The notes beneath the pieces were generated by a model that saw nothing but the letters and a program-made list of their open reading frames with translations, did not search any database and had not been told where the DNA came from. A program made the translations under genes and the position numbers. 64,000 nt of DNA from Goodfellowiella coeruleoviolacea (GTDB taxonomy: Bacteria; Actinomycetota; Actinomycetes; Mycobacteriales; Pseudonocardiaceae). Where the stretch lies: assembly GCF_024171785.1 (NCBI RefSeq), contig NZ_JAMTCK010000001.1:310134-374133 (forward strand). Reading direction: 5' to 3'. This document shows positions 48,652 to 56,525 of this stretch, one piece after another; position 1 is the stretch's first letter; each line of letters begins with the position of its first letter.

Positions 48652-49095
48652 TCAGATCCGGGTCATGGTGGAGGCGTACCCGCCCCCGCCCGGGTAGACC
48701 CACTCGCCGGTGACCGTGGTGTCGTCGGCGCTGAACGTGCCCCGGTAGTAGGCCGGGCTGCCCTTGGCGCCGCCCCAGATGGTCAGCTCGTCACCGATCA
48801 GCTCGTAGACGTAGTCGAGGGTGTTGCCGGTCGAGTCGTAGAACCGGGACACCACGTCCGCGCCAACGGGTTCGCCGAACGGGCGGAGGTTGCCGATGAC
48901 CTCAAGACCGGTGACGGGCTGCCCGAACTGGGTCAGCTCGACGTGCTGGAGCAGGAAGAACCGGCCGGTCATCCACTCGTAGCGCACGGTTCCCTCGGCT
49001 CCCCCGGTCACCGCCCAGATGCCGACCAGGCGGTCCAGCGCGGTCAGCTCGGCGCTCGGCTGGATGGTGCCAGTCGTCTCGTTCGTCTCGTTCAT
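48652..49095 (-). CDS. DUF1579-like small protein
   Basis: A 147-residue cytosolic protein. ALDRLVGIWAVTGGAEGTVRYEWMTGRFFLLQHVEL and a later ELTIWGGAKGSPAYYRGTFSADDTTVTGEWVYPGGG are typical of the DUF1579/lipocalin-like beta-barrel family of small-ligand binders. GAGGAGG precedes the ATG by six bases. It diverges from the ECF42 operon and has the same type of promoter, so it is probably a member of that sigma factor's regulon. Confidence 0.8.
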   Translation of the reverse strand: MNETNETTGTIQPSAELTALDRLVGIWAVTGGAEGTVRYEWMTGRFFLLQHVELTQFGQPVTGLEVIGNLRPFGEPVGADVVSRFYDSTGNTLDYVYELIGDELTIWGGAKGSPAYYRGTFSADDTTVTGEWVYPGGGGYASTMTRI

Positions 49096-49135
49096 CTCGT
49101 CCTCCTCGGTGGAGTGCTCGCTGTGCTGCACCGGT

Positions 49136-49164
49136 ACCTCGGAGGCGGCGGCCCGGCCTCGACA
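49136..49164 (-). promoter_or_regulatory. ECF42-type promoter of the DUF1579-like gene
   Basis: On the minus strand TGTCGA (49164-49159), 17-bp spacer, CGAGGT (49141-49136), about 41 bases before the ATG. Confidence 0.78.
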
Positions 49165-49198
49165 CCCATCACCTATGACGTGTATCACACCGGGAGCG

Positions 49199-49227
49199 TG
49201 TCGAGATCCCGGTGTCCGCCCCGAGGT
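49199..49227 (+). promoter_or_regulatory. ECF42-type promoter of the DGPF-ecf42 operon
   Basis: TGTCGA (49199-49204), 17-bp spacer, CGAGGT (49222-49227). Same hexamers and spacer as the divergent promoter; TGTCGA is the published -35 for ECF42 (memory). Confidence 0.78.
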
Positions 49228-49339
49228 AGCGGCGGAACTCGCGGATCTGCGCAAGGAGGAAGTCGTGGCCGCTGTCGCCGCACCGCGCGCGCTGACCCGA
49301 CGTACCGTGTCCGAACACGACCGACGACAAGGACAAACC

Positions 49340-49723
49340 GTGAAGTACCTGCTGCTCGGCCACACACCCGCCGCCGACTGGGACGCCGCCTCCGCCGAGG
49401 CCCCCTCTGCGGAGGCGCTGGCCGCGTTCGCCGCCTACCAGGAGTTCGAGCGGGAACTGCGCGCGACCGGCGAGTTCGTCACCAGTGCGGGTCTTGGCCA
49501 CCCCGCGGTCAGCACCACGATCCGCAGGACGCCAGCGGGCGTGGTGGCCACCGACGGGCCGTTCGCCGAACTCAAGGAGGTGCTGGCCAGCTTCGCCGTG
49601 ATCGACGTGGCCAGCCACGAGCGCGCCGTGGAGATCGGCTCGCGGATCGTCGCGGTGCTGGGTGAGCCGATCGAGATCCGCCCGATCATGGGCGAGGACT
49701 TCGGCCAGGACGCCACCGCGTGA
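49340..49723 (+). CDS. YCII-related (DGPF) protein
   Basis: A 127-residue YciI-like alpha+beta barrel. MKYLLLGHTPAADWD at the N-terminus, the DGPFAELKE motif at 75-83, and ATDGPF giving the DGPF name. These proteins are genetically tied to ECF41/ECF42-type sigma factors; their enzymatic role is unknown, though the fold suggests a dehydrochlorinase- or thioesterase-like active site. GTG start with AAGGA about six bases upstream. It overlaps the sigma-factor gene by GTGA. Confidence 0.9.
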   Translation: MKYLLLGHTPAADWDAASAEAPSAEALAAFAAYQEFERELRATGEFVTSAGLGHPAVSTTIRRTPAGVVATDGPFAELKEVLASFAVIDVASHERAVEIGSRIVAVLGEPIEIRPIMGEDFGQDATA

Positions 49724-50994
49724 CCCGCCCAGCCACTCCCGCCACCGGGGCGGTCGAGCACCTGTTGCGCACCGAGGCGCCGCAGGTGCTCGGCGCGCTG
49801 GTGCGCCGCTTCGGCCACTTCGACCTCGCCGAGGACGCGGTGCAGGAGGCGCTGCTCGCGGCGAGCCGGGCGTGGCCGGCCGAGGGCGTGCCGGAGAACC
49901 CGCGCAGCTGGCTGATCCGCGTCGGGTACCGGAAGATGGTGGACCTGCTCCGCGCCGAACAGGCTCGGCGGCGCCGCGAGCAGGAAGCGGGGCTGGTCGA
50001 GCTGGCCATGCACGAACCGGCCCGCCAGGCGCACCCGGTGCCGGACACCGACGACAGCCTCGCCCTGCTGCTGCTGTGCTGCCACCCCGCGCTGAGCAGC
50101 ACCTCCCAGGTGGCGCTCACGCTGCGCGCGGTGGGCGGTCTGACCACCGCCGAGATCGCCCACGCCCACGGAACGACCGAGAACACCATGGGCACCCGGA
50201 TCAGCCGCGCCAAGCAGCAACTGGCCCGCGCCGGCGCCCGGTTCACCCCGCCGACCGACGCCGACCGGGACAGCCGGTTGGCCGCCGTGACGCAGGTGCT
50301 CTACCTGATCTTCAACGAGGGCTACACGGCGTCCACCGGTGACGAACTCACCCGCGTCGAGCTGACCCGCGAGGCGATCCGCCTCACCCGGATGCTCCTC
50401 GGTTCCCTTCCCGACGACGACCCGATGACCCCCGAGGTGACCGGCCTGCTCGCGCTGATGCTGCTCACCGAGTCGCGGCGCGCCACCCGCACCGGCGCCG
50501 ACGGCGCACTGGTCCCGCTGGAGGAGCAGGACCGGACGCGGTGGAACGCCGACCTGATCCGCGAGGGCACCGAGCTGATCGACGGTGTCTGGCACCGCCG
50601 CGCGGTCGGCCCCTACCAGCTCCAGGCGGCGATCGCGGCGGTGCACGCCTCGGCCCCGGCACCGGAGCGGACCGACTGGCCGCAGATCGCGGCGCTGTAC
50701 CTGTGGCTGGAACGGCTCAGCCCGACCGCGCCGGTGCGGCTCAGCCGGGTCGTGGCGGTGGCCAAGGCCCACGGCCCGGTTCGGGGGCTGGCGCTGCTCG
50801 ACGACCTCAACCGGCGCCACCACCTGGACCGGGAACCACTGACCCGGCAACGAGAACGCGCGGTGCGGGCCCACCTGCTCCAGCTGATCGGCGACACCGC
50901 CGCCGCGGCGCGGCTGTACCGCGAGGCGGCCACCCTGACGGACAACCAGGTCGAGCAGCGCTACCTGGAGGCCAGGGCCCGCGAGCTGGACTGA
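49720..50994 (+). CDS. ECF42-family RNA polymerase sigma factor
   Basis: A 424-residue extracytoplasmic-function sigma factor with a long C-terminal extension. Region 2: VLGALVRRFGHFDLAEDAVQEALLAASRAW, then PRSWLIRVGYRKMVDLLR. Region 4: VALTLRAVGGLTTAEIAHAHG then TTENTMGTRISRAKQQL. The extension of ~230 residues (DUF6596/SnoaL-free, TPR-like: LYLIFNEGYTAS, ELTREAIRLTRML) marks ECF42 and replaces an anti-sigma factor. GTG start overlaps the DGPF gene. It likely transcribes its own operon and the divergent gene through TGTCGA-N17-CGAGGT promoters. Confidence 0.92.
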   Translation: MTRPATPATGAVEHLLRTEAPQVLGALVRRFGHFDLAEDAVQEALLAASRAWPAEGVPENPRSWLIRVGYRKMVDLLRAEQARRRREQEAGLVELAMHEPARQAHPVPDTDDSLALLLLCCHPALSSTSQVALTLRAVGGLTTAEIAHAHGTTENTMGTRISRAKQQLARAGARFTPPTDADRDSRLAAVTQVLYLIFNEGYTASTGDELTRVELTREAIRLTRMLLGSLPDDDPMTPEVTGLLALMLLTESRRATRTGADGALVPLEEQDRTRWNADLIREGTELIDGVWHRRAVGPYQLQAAIAAVHASAPAPERTDWPQIAALYLWLERLSPTAPVRLSRVVAVAKAHGPVRGLALLDDLNRRHHLDREPLTRQRERAVRAHLLQLIGDTAAAARLYREAATLTDNQVEQRYLEARARELD

Positions 50995-51039
50995 CGGCCC
51001 CGCCGACACCGGCTGGAGACGGGCAGGGCTGGCTGCGGC

Positions 51040-51087
51040 CAGTGCTGGGCGGGTTCAGTGCTGGACGGGATCAGTGCTGGACGGGCT
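51040..51087. repeat. 16-bp tandem repeat x3 across the TetR stop codon
   Basis: Three head-to-tail copies of CAGTGCTG(G/G)(G/A)CGGG(T/A/C)T at 51040-51055, 51056-51071 and 51072-51087. The third carries the TetR gene's last codons and stop. Copies differ at two positions. Confidence 0.85.
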
Positions 51088-51712
51088 CCGGGCGGTAGGC
51101 GCGCAGGAAGGTGTCCACCGCGGCGGTGGCCACGGCGTGCGTCTCGGCGGCGGACACCTCGCGGGCACCCAGCCCGGACCGGTGCTCCAGCGGACCGGTG
51201 AGCAGCGCGAGGAACTGTTCGGCGGCCTCGGTCGGGTCGCCCGCGCGCAGACGTCCGGCCAGCGCGAGCCGGGCCAGCCGGTCGGCCAGCGCCTCGGTGA
51301 GCCGGACCGAGGTGCGCTCGTGGACGGCGTCGGCCAGGTCGGGGAACACGGTGAGCTGCGCGTAGGTCAACTGGCGCAGCGACCGGCAGCGCTGCCCGGA
51401 GCACACCTGGAGCAGCCCGCGTGCCACGTCCTCCAGTGCCGCGCGCAGGTCGTCGCCGGGGTTGCGGACGCGCTCGACGACCGCCAGGTTCTCCGCCGCC
51501 ACCGCGTCGGCCGCGGCCGTCACGGCATGCCGAAACAGGTTTTCCTTGTCGTTGAGGTGGTTGTACACGGTCGGCTTGGCCACGCCGGCCACCTCGGCGA
51601 TCTCCTGCACACAGGCCTGCGCGTAGCCCCGGCGCGCGAACACGGTGAACGCGGCGGCCAGGATCGCCTGCCGCTTGTCAATGCGCCCCCGCGAGGCGGT
51701 CGCTCCGGTCAC
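51071..51712 (-). CDS. TetR/AcrR family repressor
   Basis: A 213-residue TetR regulator. HTH: RQAILAAAFTVFARRGYAQAC then VQEIAEVAGVAKPTVYNHLNDKENLFRHA. The C-terminus (CRSLRQLTYAQLTVFPDLADAV) is the TetR_C_7 (AefR-like) type. It ends inside a 16-bp tandem repeat. No divergent partner; the neighbours are a convergent sigma-factor gene and the KDPG aldolase gene downstream of it in reverse. Its target is unclear. Confidence 0.88.
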   Translation of the reverse strand: MTGATASRGRIDKRQAILAAAFTVFARRGYAQACVQEIAEVAGVAKPTVYNHLNDKENLFRHAVTAAADAVAAENLAVVERVRNPGDDLRAALEDVARGLLQVCSGQRCRSLRQLTYAQLTVFPDLADAVHERTSVRLTEALADRLARLALAGRLRAGDPTEAAEQFLALLTGPLEHRSGLGAREVSAAETHAVATAAVDTFLRAYRPEPVQH

Positions 51713-51773
51713 CCCCGCATCCTATCCGGCGGACCGGCCGAACTTGACGACCTGGTCCAGCCCGGTGAACCGG

Positions 51774-52382
51774 TCAGTTCTGCGCGAGCGCGGCCCGCAG
51801 CCTGGGCAGCGCGTCCGGATCGGACAGTGCCGAGCCGACGGCCACGGCCCGGCACCCGGCGGCGAGGAAGTCCCCGGCGTTGCCCGCGCCCACACCCCCG
51901 GTCGCCACGAAGCGGACCGCGGGGAATGGGGCCAGCTGCGCGGTGATCCAGTCCGGGCCCAGCTGCGCGGCCGGGAACGCCTTGAGCCAGGTGAACCCGC
52001 TCGCCAGGGCCGCGGCGATCTCCGTGGCGGTGGCCACCCCCGGCAGGTGGGGCAGGCCCACCCGACGCGACTCGGCGACCACCTCCGGGTGCAGCCCCGG
52101 CGCGACCGTGAACGCCACGCCCAGTTTCCGGACCTCGGTCAGCTGTTCGACCGTGGTGACCGTGCCCGCGCCCACGCTCCTGCCCCGCTCGGCCGCCGCG
52201 GCCAGCGCCGCCCGCAGCGACGGCAGCGCGTCCGGCGACTGCACCGGCACCTCGATCAGGTCGACGCCGAACTCCCAGGCCCGCTCACACGCCGCCACCG
52301 TCTGTTCCGGCGAGTGGTTGCGGAAGATCCCGAGCACGGGCGTGCGGGCGAGGTGCCGCTCGAAGAACTCAGCGCTGTCCAT
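51774..52382 (-). CDS. eda: KDPG/KHG aldolase family protein
   Basis: A 202-residue class I aldolase that cleaves 2-keto-3-deoxy-6-phosphogluconate (or a related acid) to pyruvate and an aldehyde. Schiff-base Lys134 in WLKAFPA, general Glu44 in LIEVPVQSP, phosphate-binding GG in FVATGGVGAGN. The change from the usual EIT to EVPVQ is common in actinobacterial members, so the substrate may be a non-phosphorylated analogue. ATG 52382 with GAGGAG about ten bases upstream. It could take up 2-keto-3-deoxy acids from glucuronate breakdown, linking it loosely to the GH67 locus (inference). Confidence 0.88.
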   Translation of the reverse strand: MDSAEFFERHLARTPVLGIFRNHSPEQTVAACERAWEFGVDLIEVPVQSPDALPSLRAALAAAAERGRSVGAGTVTTVEQLTEVRKLGVAFTVAPGLHPEVVAESRRVGLPHLPGVATATEIAAALASGFTWLKAFPAAQLGPDWITAQLAPFPAVRFVATGGVGAGNAGDFLAAGCRAVAVGSALSDPDALPRLRAALAQN

Positions 52383-52457
52383 GGCTCGTCTCCTCGTCAA
52401 CCTGGCGGGTGGTGCGCCTCCATGGTCGCTCGCGCGGTCAGCCCGGCCGGTCCCGGG

Positions 52458-53618
52458 TCAGCGCACCCGCTCCCCACCCGGGTCGGCCGCCGGCCGCAGC
52501 CGCCACAGCGAGGTGACCTCGGCGGCGCGCGCGGCGTGCAGCGGGTCCGCGGTGTCGCGGGCCCTCGGGTGGCTCGGCCTGGTGTCGACGCGGTCCACCA
52601 CGCGCAGGCCGGCGGCGGCGATGGCGGCCGGCAGCTCGCCGGGCGCGCGCAGGCCGAGGCGCTCGGCCAGGTCCGACAGGACGAGCCAGCCCTCGCCGCC
52701 CGGGAGCAGGTGCCCGGCCAGCCCGGTCAGGAAGTCGCGCAGCATGCCGCCGCCCGGGTCGTAGACGCCCTGCTCCACCACGGACATCGGCGTGGCCGGC
52801 AGCCACGGCGGGTTGCACACCACGAGCGCGGCGCGCCCGGCGGGGAACAGCGTGGGCCCCACCACCTCGACCTGTCCGGCCAGGCCCAACCGGTCGACGT
52901 TCTCCCTGGCGCAGGCCAGGGCGCGCGGGCTGATGTCGGTGGCCACCACCCGGTCGAACCCCCGGCGGGCCAGCACCGCGGCCAGCACGCCGGTGCCGGT
53001 GCCGAGGTCGAAGGCGGTCCGGGGGCCGGGGCCGGCCGCCGCGGCCGGGGGCAGCGGCACCCGGGCCACCAGGTCCACGTACTCCCCGCGCACCGGCGAG
53101 AACACCCCCCAGTGCGGGTGGATGCGGGCGTCCAGCGCGGGCACGGGCACTCCCCTGTCCCGCCACTGGTGCGCGCCGATCACCCCGAGCAGTTCGCTGA
53201 GGGGGACCGCCAGGGGGCCGTTCGGTGGCCCGTACGCCTGCGCGCAGGCCAGCCGCACGTCGGGGGCGCGGCGCAGCGCCAGCGAGTAGTCCGCCTCCAG
53301 CAGCACCAGGAGCATGCCCAGCACCCGGGCGCGGTGCGCGCGGGCGCGGCGGTGCAGGTGGAAGGACTCGGCCGGGGTGGCGCCGGGCCGGGGCGGCTTC
53401 TGGTCGATCCGGCGGCCCACGGCCCGCAGCAGCTGGCGGGCGTTGTGGTAGTCGCCGCGCCACAGCAGCGCGGTGCCGGTGCACGCCAGCCGGTGGGCGG
53501 TGGCGGCGGTGGTGCTGTCGTCGGCCACGACGACGCGGCGGGGCAGCGGACGCTCACTCGCGGAGCGCCAGCGGGCGGTTCGGACGGTGTTGTTCTCGGT
53601 CCAGCGGATCGTGGACAC
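52458..53618 (-). CDS. HemK/RsmC-like N-methyltransferase
   Basis: A 386-residue methyltransferase. N-terminal helical domain (1-170, rich in Arg/Ala/Leu) and a C-terminal class I MTase: AFDLGTGTGVLAAVLARRGF (motif I), VVATDISPRALACARENVDRL (motif II), and the catalytic NPPW in LVVCNPPWLPATPM. NPPY/W enzymes methylate exocyclic amines of RNA bases or glutamine side chains, so rRNA or release factor is a plausible substrate. GTG start with AGGAG about five bases upstream. A 19-codon upstream ORF precedes it, which may control it. Confidence 0.85.
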   Translation of the reverse strand: MSTIRWTENNTVRTARWRSASERPLPRRVVVADDSTTAATAHRLACTGTALLWRGDYHNARQLLRAVGRRIDQKPPRPGATPAESFHLHRRARAHRARVLGMLLVLLEADYSLALRRAPDVRLACAQAYGPPNGPLAVPLSELLGVIGAHQWRDRGVPVPALDARIHPHWGVFSPVRGEYVDLVARVPLPPAAAAGPGPRTAFDLGTGTGVLAAVLARRGFDRVVATDISPRALACARENVDRLGLAGQVEVVGPTLFPAGRAALVVCNPPWLPATPMSVVEQGVYDPGGGMLRDFLTGLAGHLLPGGEGWLVLSDLAERLGLRAPGELPAAIAAAGLRVVDRVDTRPSHPRARDTADPLHAARAAEVTSLWRLRPAADPGGERVR

Positions 53619-53710
53619 CGGGTACTCCTCGTGAAGGGACGTGCAAGGGCACGAAGAGCACTTCGACGAGGAGCCGGGGCGCGGCCCGCGGCGGGTGGGG
53701 CGGGTGGGGC

Positions 53711-53770
53711 TTACGGCTCCCGCGTCAAAGCGCGCGAGGAGACGTCGCCGAGCACCATGCCCAGTGTCAC
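53711..53770 (-). CDS. Candidate leader ORF before the methyltransferase
   Basis: A 19-codon ORF (MTLGMVLGDVSSRALTREP) on the same strand as the methyltransferase, ending 92 bases before it. GTG start with AAAGGA six bases upstream, a better ribosome site than most here. The codons are not enriched in one amino acid, so it is not an amino-acid attenuator. Macrolide-type leader control of an rRNA methyltransferase is the model it evokes. Weak case: no conservation test possible. Confidence 0.4.
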   Translation of the reverse strand: MTLGMVLGDVSSRALTREP

Positions 53771-53879
53771 GATCAGTCCTTTCCCAGGAGTCGCCCGGGA
53801 CAGTGCCACAGCCGCGGCGCGCGGGGCAAGTCCGGGTCGGCGCGCGGTGCGCACGCGGGCGCTGTCCAGGGCGCGGGGC

Positions 53880-54299
53880 TCACGCGGGTGGTGTCGGCGC
53901 CCAGAGCCCGACCGCGGTTCCCTCCCGCAGGTGCCGCTCGTAGGTGCGGACCTTGTCCTGGATGACGGCCAGGTCCGCGGTCAGCTCGGCGATCTTGGCG
54001 CGCACGGCCTGTTCGTGGTCCCGCAGCAGCGCCAGGCGTTCGGTTTCGTTGCCCGGGCCGGAGCGGACGAGGTCGGCGAACCTCCTGATGGTGGCGATGG
54101 GCATGCCCGAGTCGCGCAGCCGGTTGCACAGCAGCAGCCAGTCCACGTCCGCCTGGTCGTAGACGCGCTGTCCGCCGCTGGTGCGCGGGATCGGGCGCAG
54201 GAACAGCCCCTCCCGCTCGAAGAACCGCAGCGCGTGCACGCTCATCCCGGTCGCTTCGGCCACCCTGCCGATGGACAGGCCACCAGCGCTGTTTCCCAT
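53880..54299 (-). CDS. MerR family regulator
   Basis: A 139-residue MerR regulator. LSIGRVAEATGMSVHALRFFEREGLFLRPIPRTSGGQRVYDQADVDWL is the winged HTH, followed by a dimerisation coiled coil (ETERLALLRDHEQAVRAKIAELTADLAVIQDKVRTYER). No Cys cluster, so it senses something other than metal; the family often controls an SDR gene, as here. ATG 54299 begins MGNSAGGLSIG; longer starts (54398) add a tail that overlaps the promoter. It diverges from the SDR gene with a 19-bp-spacer promoter between. Confidence 0.85.
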   Translation of the reverse strand: MGNSAGGLSIGRVAEATGMSVHALRFFEREGLFLRPIPRTSGGQRVYDQADVDWLLLCNRLRDSGMPIATIRRFADLVRSGPGNETERLALLRDHEQAVRAKIAELTADLAVIQDKVRTYERHLREGTAVGLWAPTPPA

Positions 54300-54350
54300 G
54301 CCCCTGTCCCCGCTGCCCACATCTCCGCCGCCCATGTCGGCGACCATATC

Positions 54351-54381
54351 TTGACCTAGAGTCCAGTCTAGAAAATAGCGT
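54351..54381 (+). promoter_or_regulatory. MerR-type promoter with 19-bp spacer
   Basis: TTGACC (54351-54356), 19-bp spacer, TAGCGT (54376-54381). Spacer contains the dyad CTAGA-N6-TCTAG (54356-54371), where MerR dimers bind. The -10 ends seven bases before the SDR ATG, so the SDR mRNA is probably leaderless. Confidence 0.8.
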
Positions 54382-54388
54382 CGCCGCC

Positions 54389-55348
54389 ATGACGACAACG
54401 CAGCAGCACAAGATCGGCAGTGGGTTCGGCGCGCACAGCACCGCGGCCGACGTGCTCGCCGGCATCGACCTGACCGGCCGCACCGCCCTGGTCACCGGCG
54501 GCTACTCCGGCCTCGGCCTGGCCACCACCCGCGCGCTGGCCGCGGCCGGGGCGCGGGTGGTCGTGCCGGCGCGCCGGCCGGCTCAGGCCCTGCGGGCACT
54601 GCACGACATCCCCGCCGCCGAGGTGGCCGACCTCGACCTGGCCGACCTGGCCAGCGTGCGGGTCTTCGCCGACCGGTTCCTGGACACCGGTCGCGTCCTC
54701 GACATCGTCATCGCGGGCGCGGGCATCATGGCCTGCCCGGAAACGCGGGTGGGCCCCGGCTGGGAGGCGCACTTCGCCGTCAACCACCTCGGCCACTTCG
54801 CCCTGGTCAACCGGCTCCGGCCGGCGCTGAACCCGCAGGGGGCGCGGGTGGTGTCGGTGGCCTCGTCCGGTCACTTCCTCTCCGACATCCGCTGGGCCGA
54901 CCCGCACTTCCGCCGCGGCTACGACCGGTGGCTGGCCTACGCGCAGTCCAAGACCGCCAACGCACTCTTCGCGCTGCACCTGGACGCGCTGGGCGCGGGC
55001 AGTGGGCTGCACGCCTTCGCCGTGCACCCGGGCAGCATCCTCACCCCGCTCCAGCGGCACGTCCCGCACGAGGAGCAGATCGCCCAGGGGTGGATCACGC
55101 CGGAGGGCAGGCCTGCCCCCGGGTTCAAGACGCCCGAGCAGGGCGCGGCCACGGCCGTGTGGGCGGCGACCACACCGCTGCTGGCCGGCCGGGGCGGGGC
55201 CTACTGCCAGGACTGCGACATCGCCGAGCCGGCGACCACCGACGACATGCTGATCGGCGGCGTCAAACCCTGGGTCAGGGATGCCGACGCGGCGGCCCGG
55301 CTGTGGACGCTGTCCAGCGAACTGACCGGCGTGGACGCGTTCGCGTAG
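54389..55348 (+). CDS. SDR family oxidoreductase
   Basis: A 319-residue SDR of the retinol-dehydrogenase-like group. TGGYSGLGLATTRAL (cofactor), AGAGIM (NNAG variant), Ser in VVSVASSGH, and YAQSKTANALFALHL for Tyr/Lys. Length (about 320) and the N-terminal GIDLTGRTALVTGG are standard. It is expressed from the MerR-type promoter with a leaderless transcript. The MerR/SDR pair is common in actinobacteria; the substrate is unknown, often aldehydes or quinones. Confidence 0.9.
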   Translation: MTTTQQHKIGSGFGAHSTAADVLAGIDLTGRTALVTGGYSGLGLATTRALAAAGARVVVPARRPAQALRALHDIPAAEVADLDLADLASVRVFADRFLDTGRVLDIVIAGAGIMACPETRVGPGWEAHFAVNHLGHFALVNRLRPALNPQGARVVSVASSGHFLSDIRWADPHFRRGYDRWLAYAQSKTANALFALHLDALGAGSGLHAFAVHPGSILTPLQRHVPHEEQIAQGWITPEGRPAPGFKTPEQGAATAVWAATTPLLAGRGGAYCQDCDIAEPATTDDMLIGGVKPWVRDADAAARLWTLSSELTGVDAFA

Positions 55349-55525
55349 CCGCCACGCCCGCGAGCTGGCCGCGCGCGGTGGCCGGGCGACCGCGGTTCGC
55401 GAGCGGGCAACCCGGCCCGGGCCCGCGGCAACGCCCTCCGGGCCTGCGCGGATTCGTCCTCTGGGACACTGGAGGAGCACCACCAGCACCGCGTGGCGCG
55501 CGCTCGACGCAGGAGAACCCGTACC

Positions 55526-56359
55526 GTGTCGCACCAGCCCGAAGCCCCCTCCGCCGGTCCCGGCCACCTCGACCTGCGGGCCGACTGTGAACGCTGCTTC
55601 GGGCTGTGCTGCGTGGCACTGCGGTTCACCGCGTCGTCGGACTTCGCGATCAGCAAGGACGCCGGCCAGCCCTGCCCCAACCTGCGCGCGGACTTCCGCT
55701 GCGGCATCCACGCGCAGTTGCGGGGCAGGGGTTTCTCCGGCTGCACCGTCTTCGACTGCTTCGGCGCGGGACAGCGGGTCTCCCAGGTCACCTTCGGCGG
55801 TCAGGACTGGCGGTCCCACCCGGAGCTGGCCGGGCGGATGTTCGAGGTGTTCCCGGTCGTGCAGCAGCTGCACGAACTGCTCTGGTACCTCGCGGAGGCG
55901 CTGACCCTGGAACCGGCCCGAGCGGTGCACCCCGACCTGCGCCGCGCCCAGCGCAGGACCGAGGACCTCGCCCGGGGCAGCGCCGAGGAACTCGCCGCGC
56001 TGGACGTGGCAGCGCACCGGGACGAGGTGAACGTCCTGCTGCTGCGCACCAGTGAACTCGTGCGGGCCGGGATCCCCGGCCGGAAGAAGAACCACCGGGG
56101 CGCGGACCTCATCGGCGCCAACCTCAGGGGCGCCAACCTGCGCGGCGCCAACCTGCGGGGGGCCTACCTGATCGCGGCCAACCTCAGCGGGGCGAACCTG
56201 AGTGGGGCCGACCTGATCGGCGCCGACCTGCGCGACGCCGACCTGCGCGGCGCCAACCTGACCGGGAGCATCTTCCTCACCCAGGCGCAGGTCAACGCCG
56301 CCAAGGGCGACGCGGCGACCCGGTTGCCGGCCGCGTTGACCCGCCCCGCCCACTGGTAG
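55526..56359 (+). CDS. Pentapeptide-repeat protein with Cys-rich N-domain
   Basis: A 277-residue protein. The N-terminal ~90 residues have eight Cys: [25 protein letters not shown] and [13 protein letters not shown], a likely metal or iron-sulphur site. The C-terminal part has eleven A(D/N)LxX pentapeptides (residues about 190-245), forming a right-handed quadrilateral helix like MfpA/Qnr. The Cys domain plus helix is conserved in many actinobacteria but uncharacterised. GTG 55526 with AGGAG about eight bases upstream. A DNA-mimicking, gyrase-protecting role is possible, but repeat proteins of this sort also have other roles. Confidence 0.82.
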   Translation: MSHQPEAPSAGPGHLDLRADCERCFGLCCVALRFTASSDFAISKDAGQPCPNLRADFRCGIHAQLRGRGFSGCTVFDCFGAGQRVSQVTFGGQDWRSHPELAGRMFEVFPVVQQLHELLWYLAEALTLEPARAVHPDLRRAQRRTEDLARGSAEELAALDVAAHRDEVNVLLLRTSELVRAGIPGRKKNHRGADLIGANLRGANLRGANLRGAYLIAANLSGANLSGADLIGADLRDADLRGANLTGSIFLTQAQVNAAKGDAATRLPAALTRPAHW

Positions 56360-56525
56360 TCGCGGCCCGACCGCCTCCACTCGGCACTTACCGGACGGCC
56401 GGTGCCTTCGCTACGTTCTGGACGTGTCCACCCCGCGTGACCGGTCGAGCCGGGTGCGTGGTGGGGCTCGCCCGCACCGGCGTGCCCACCGGGGTGGGCC
56501 TTCGAACGCGCCGGGGAGGTGTCGC

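Noticed and set aside
51040-51087. Tandem repeats as CRISPR or integration site
   Set aside because: Units are directly adjacent without spacers, and there is no integrase or tRNA nearby.
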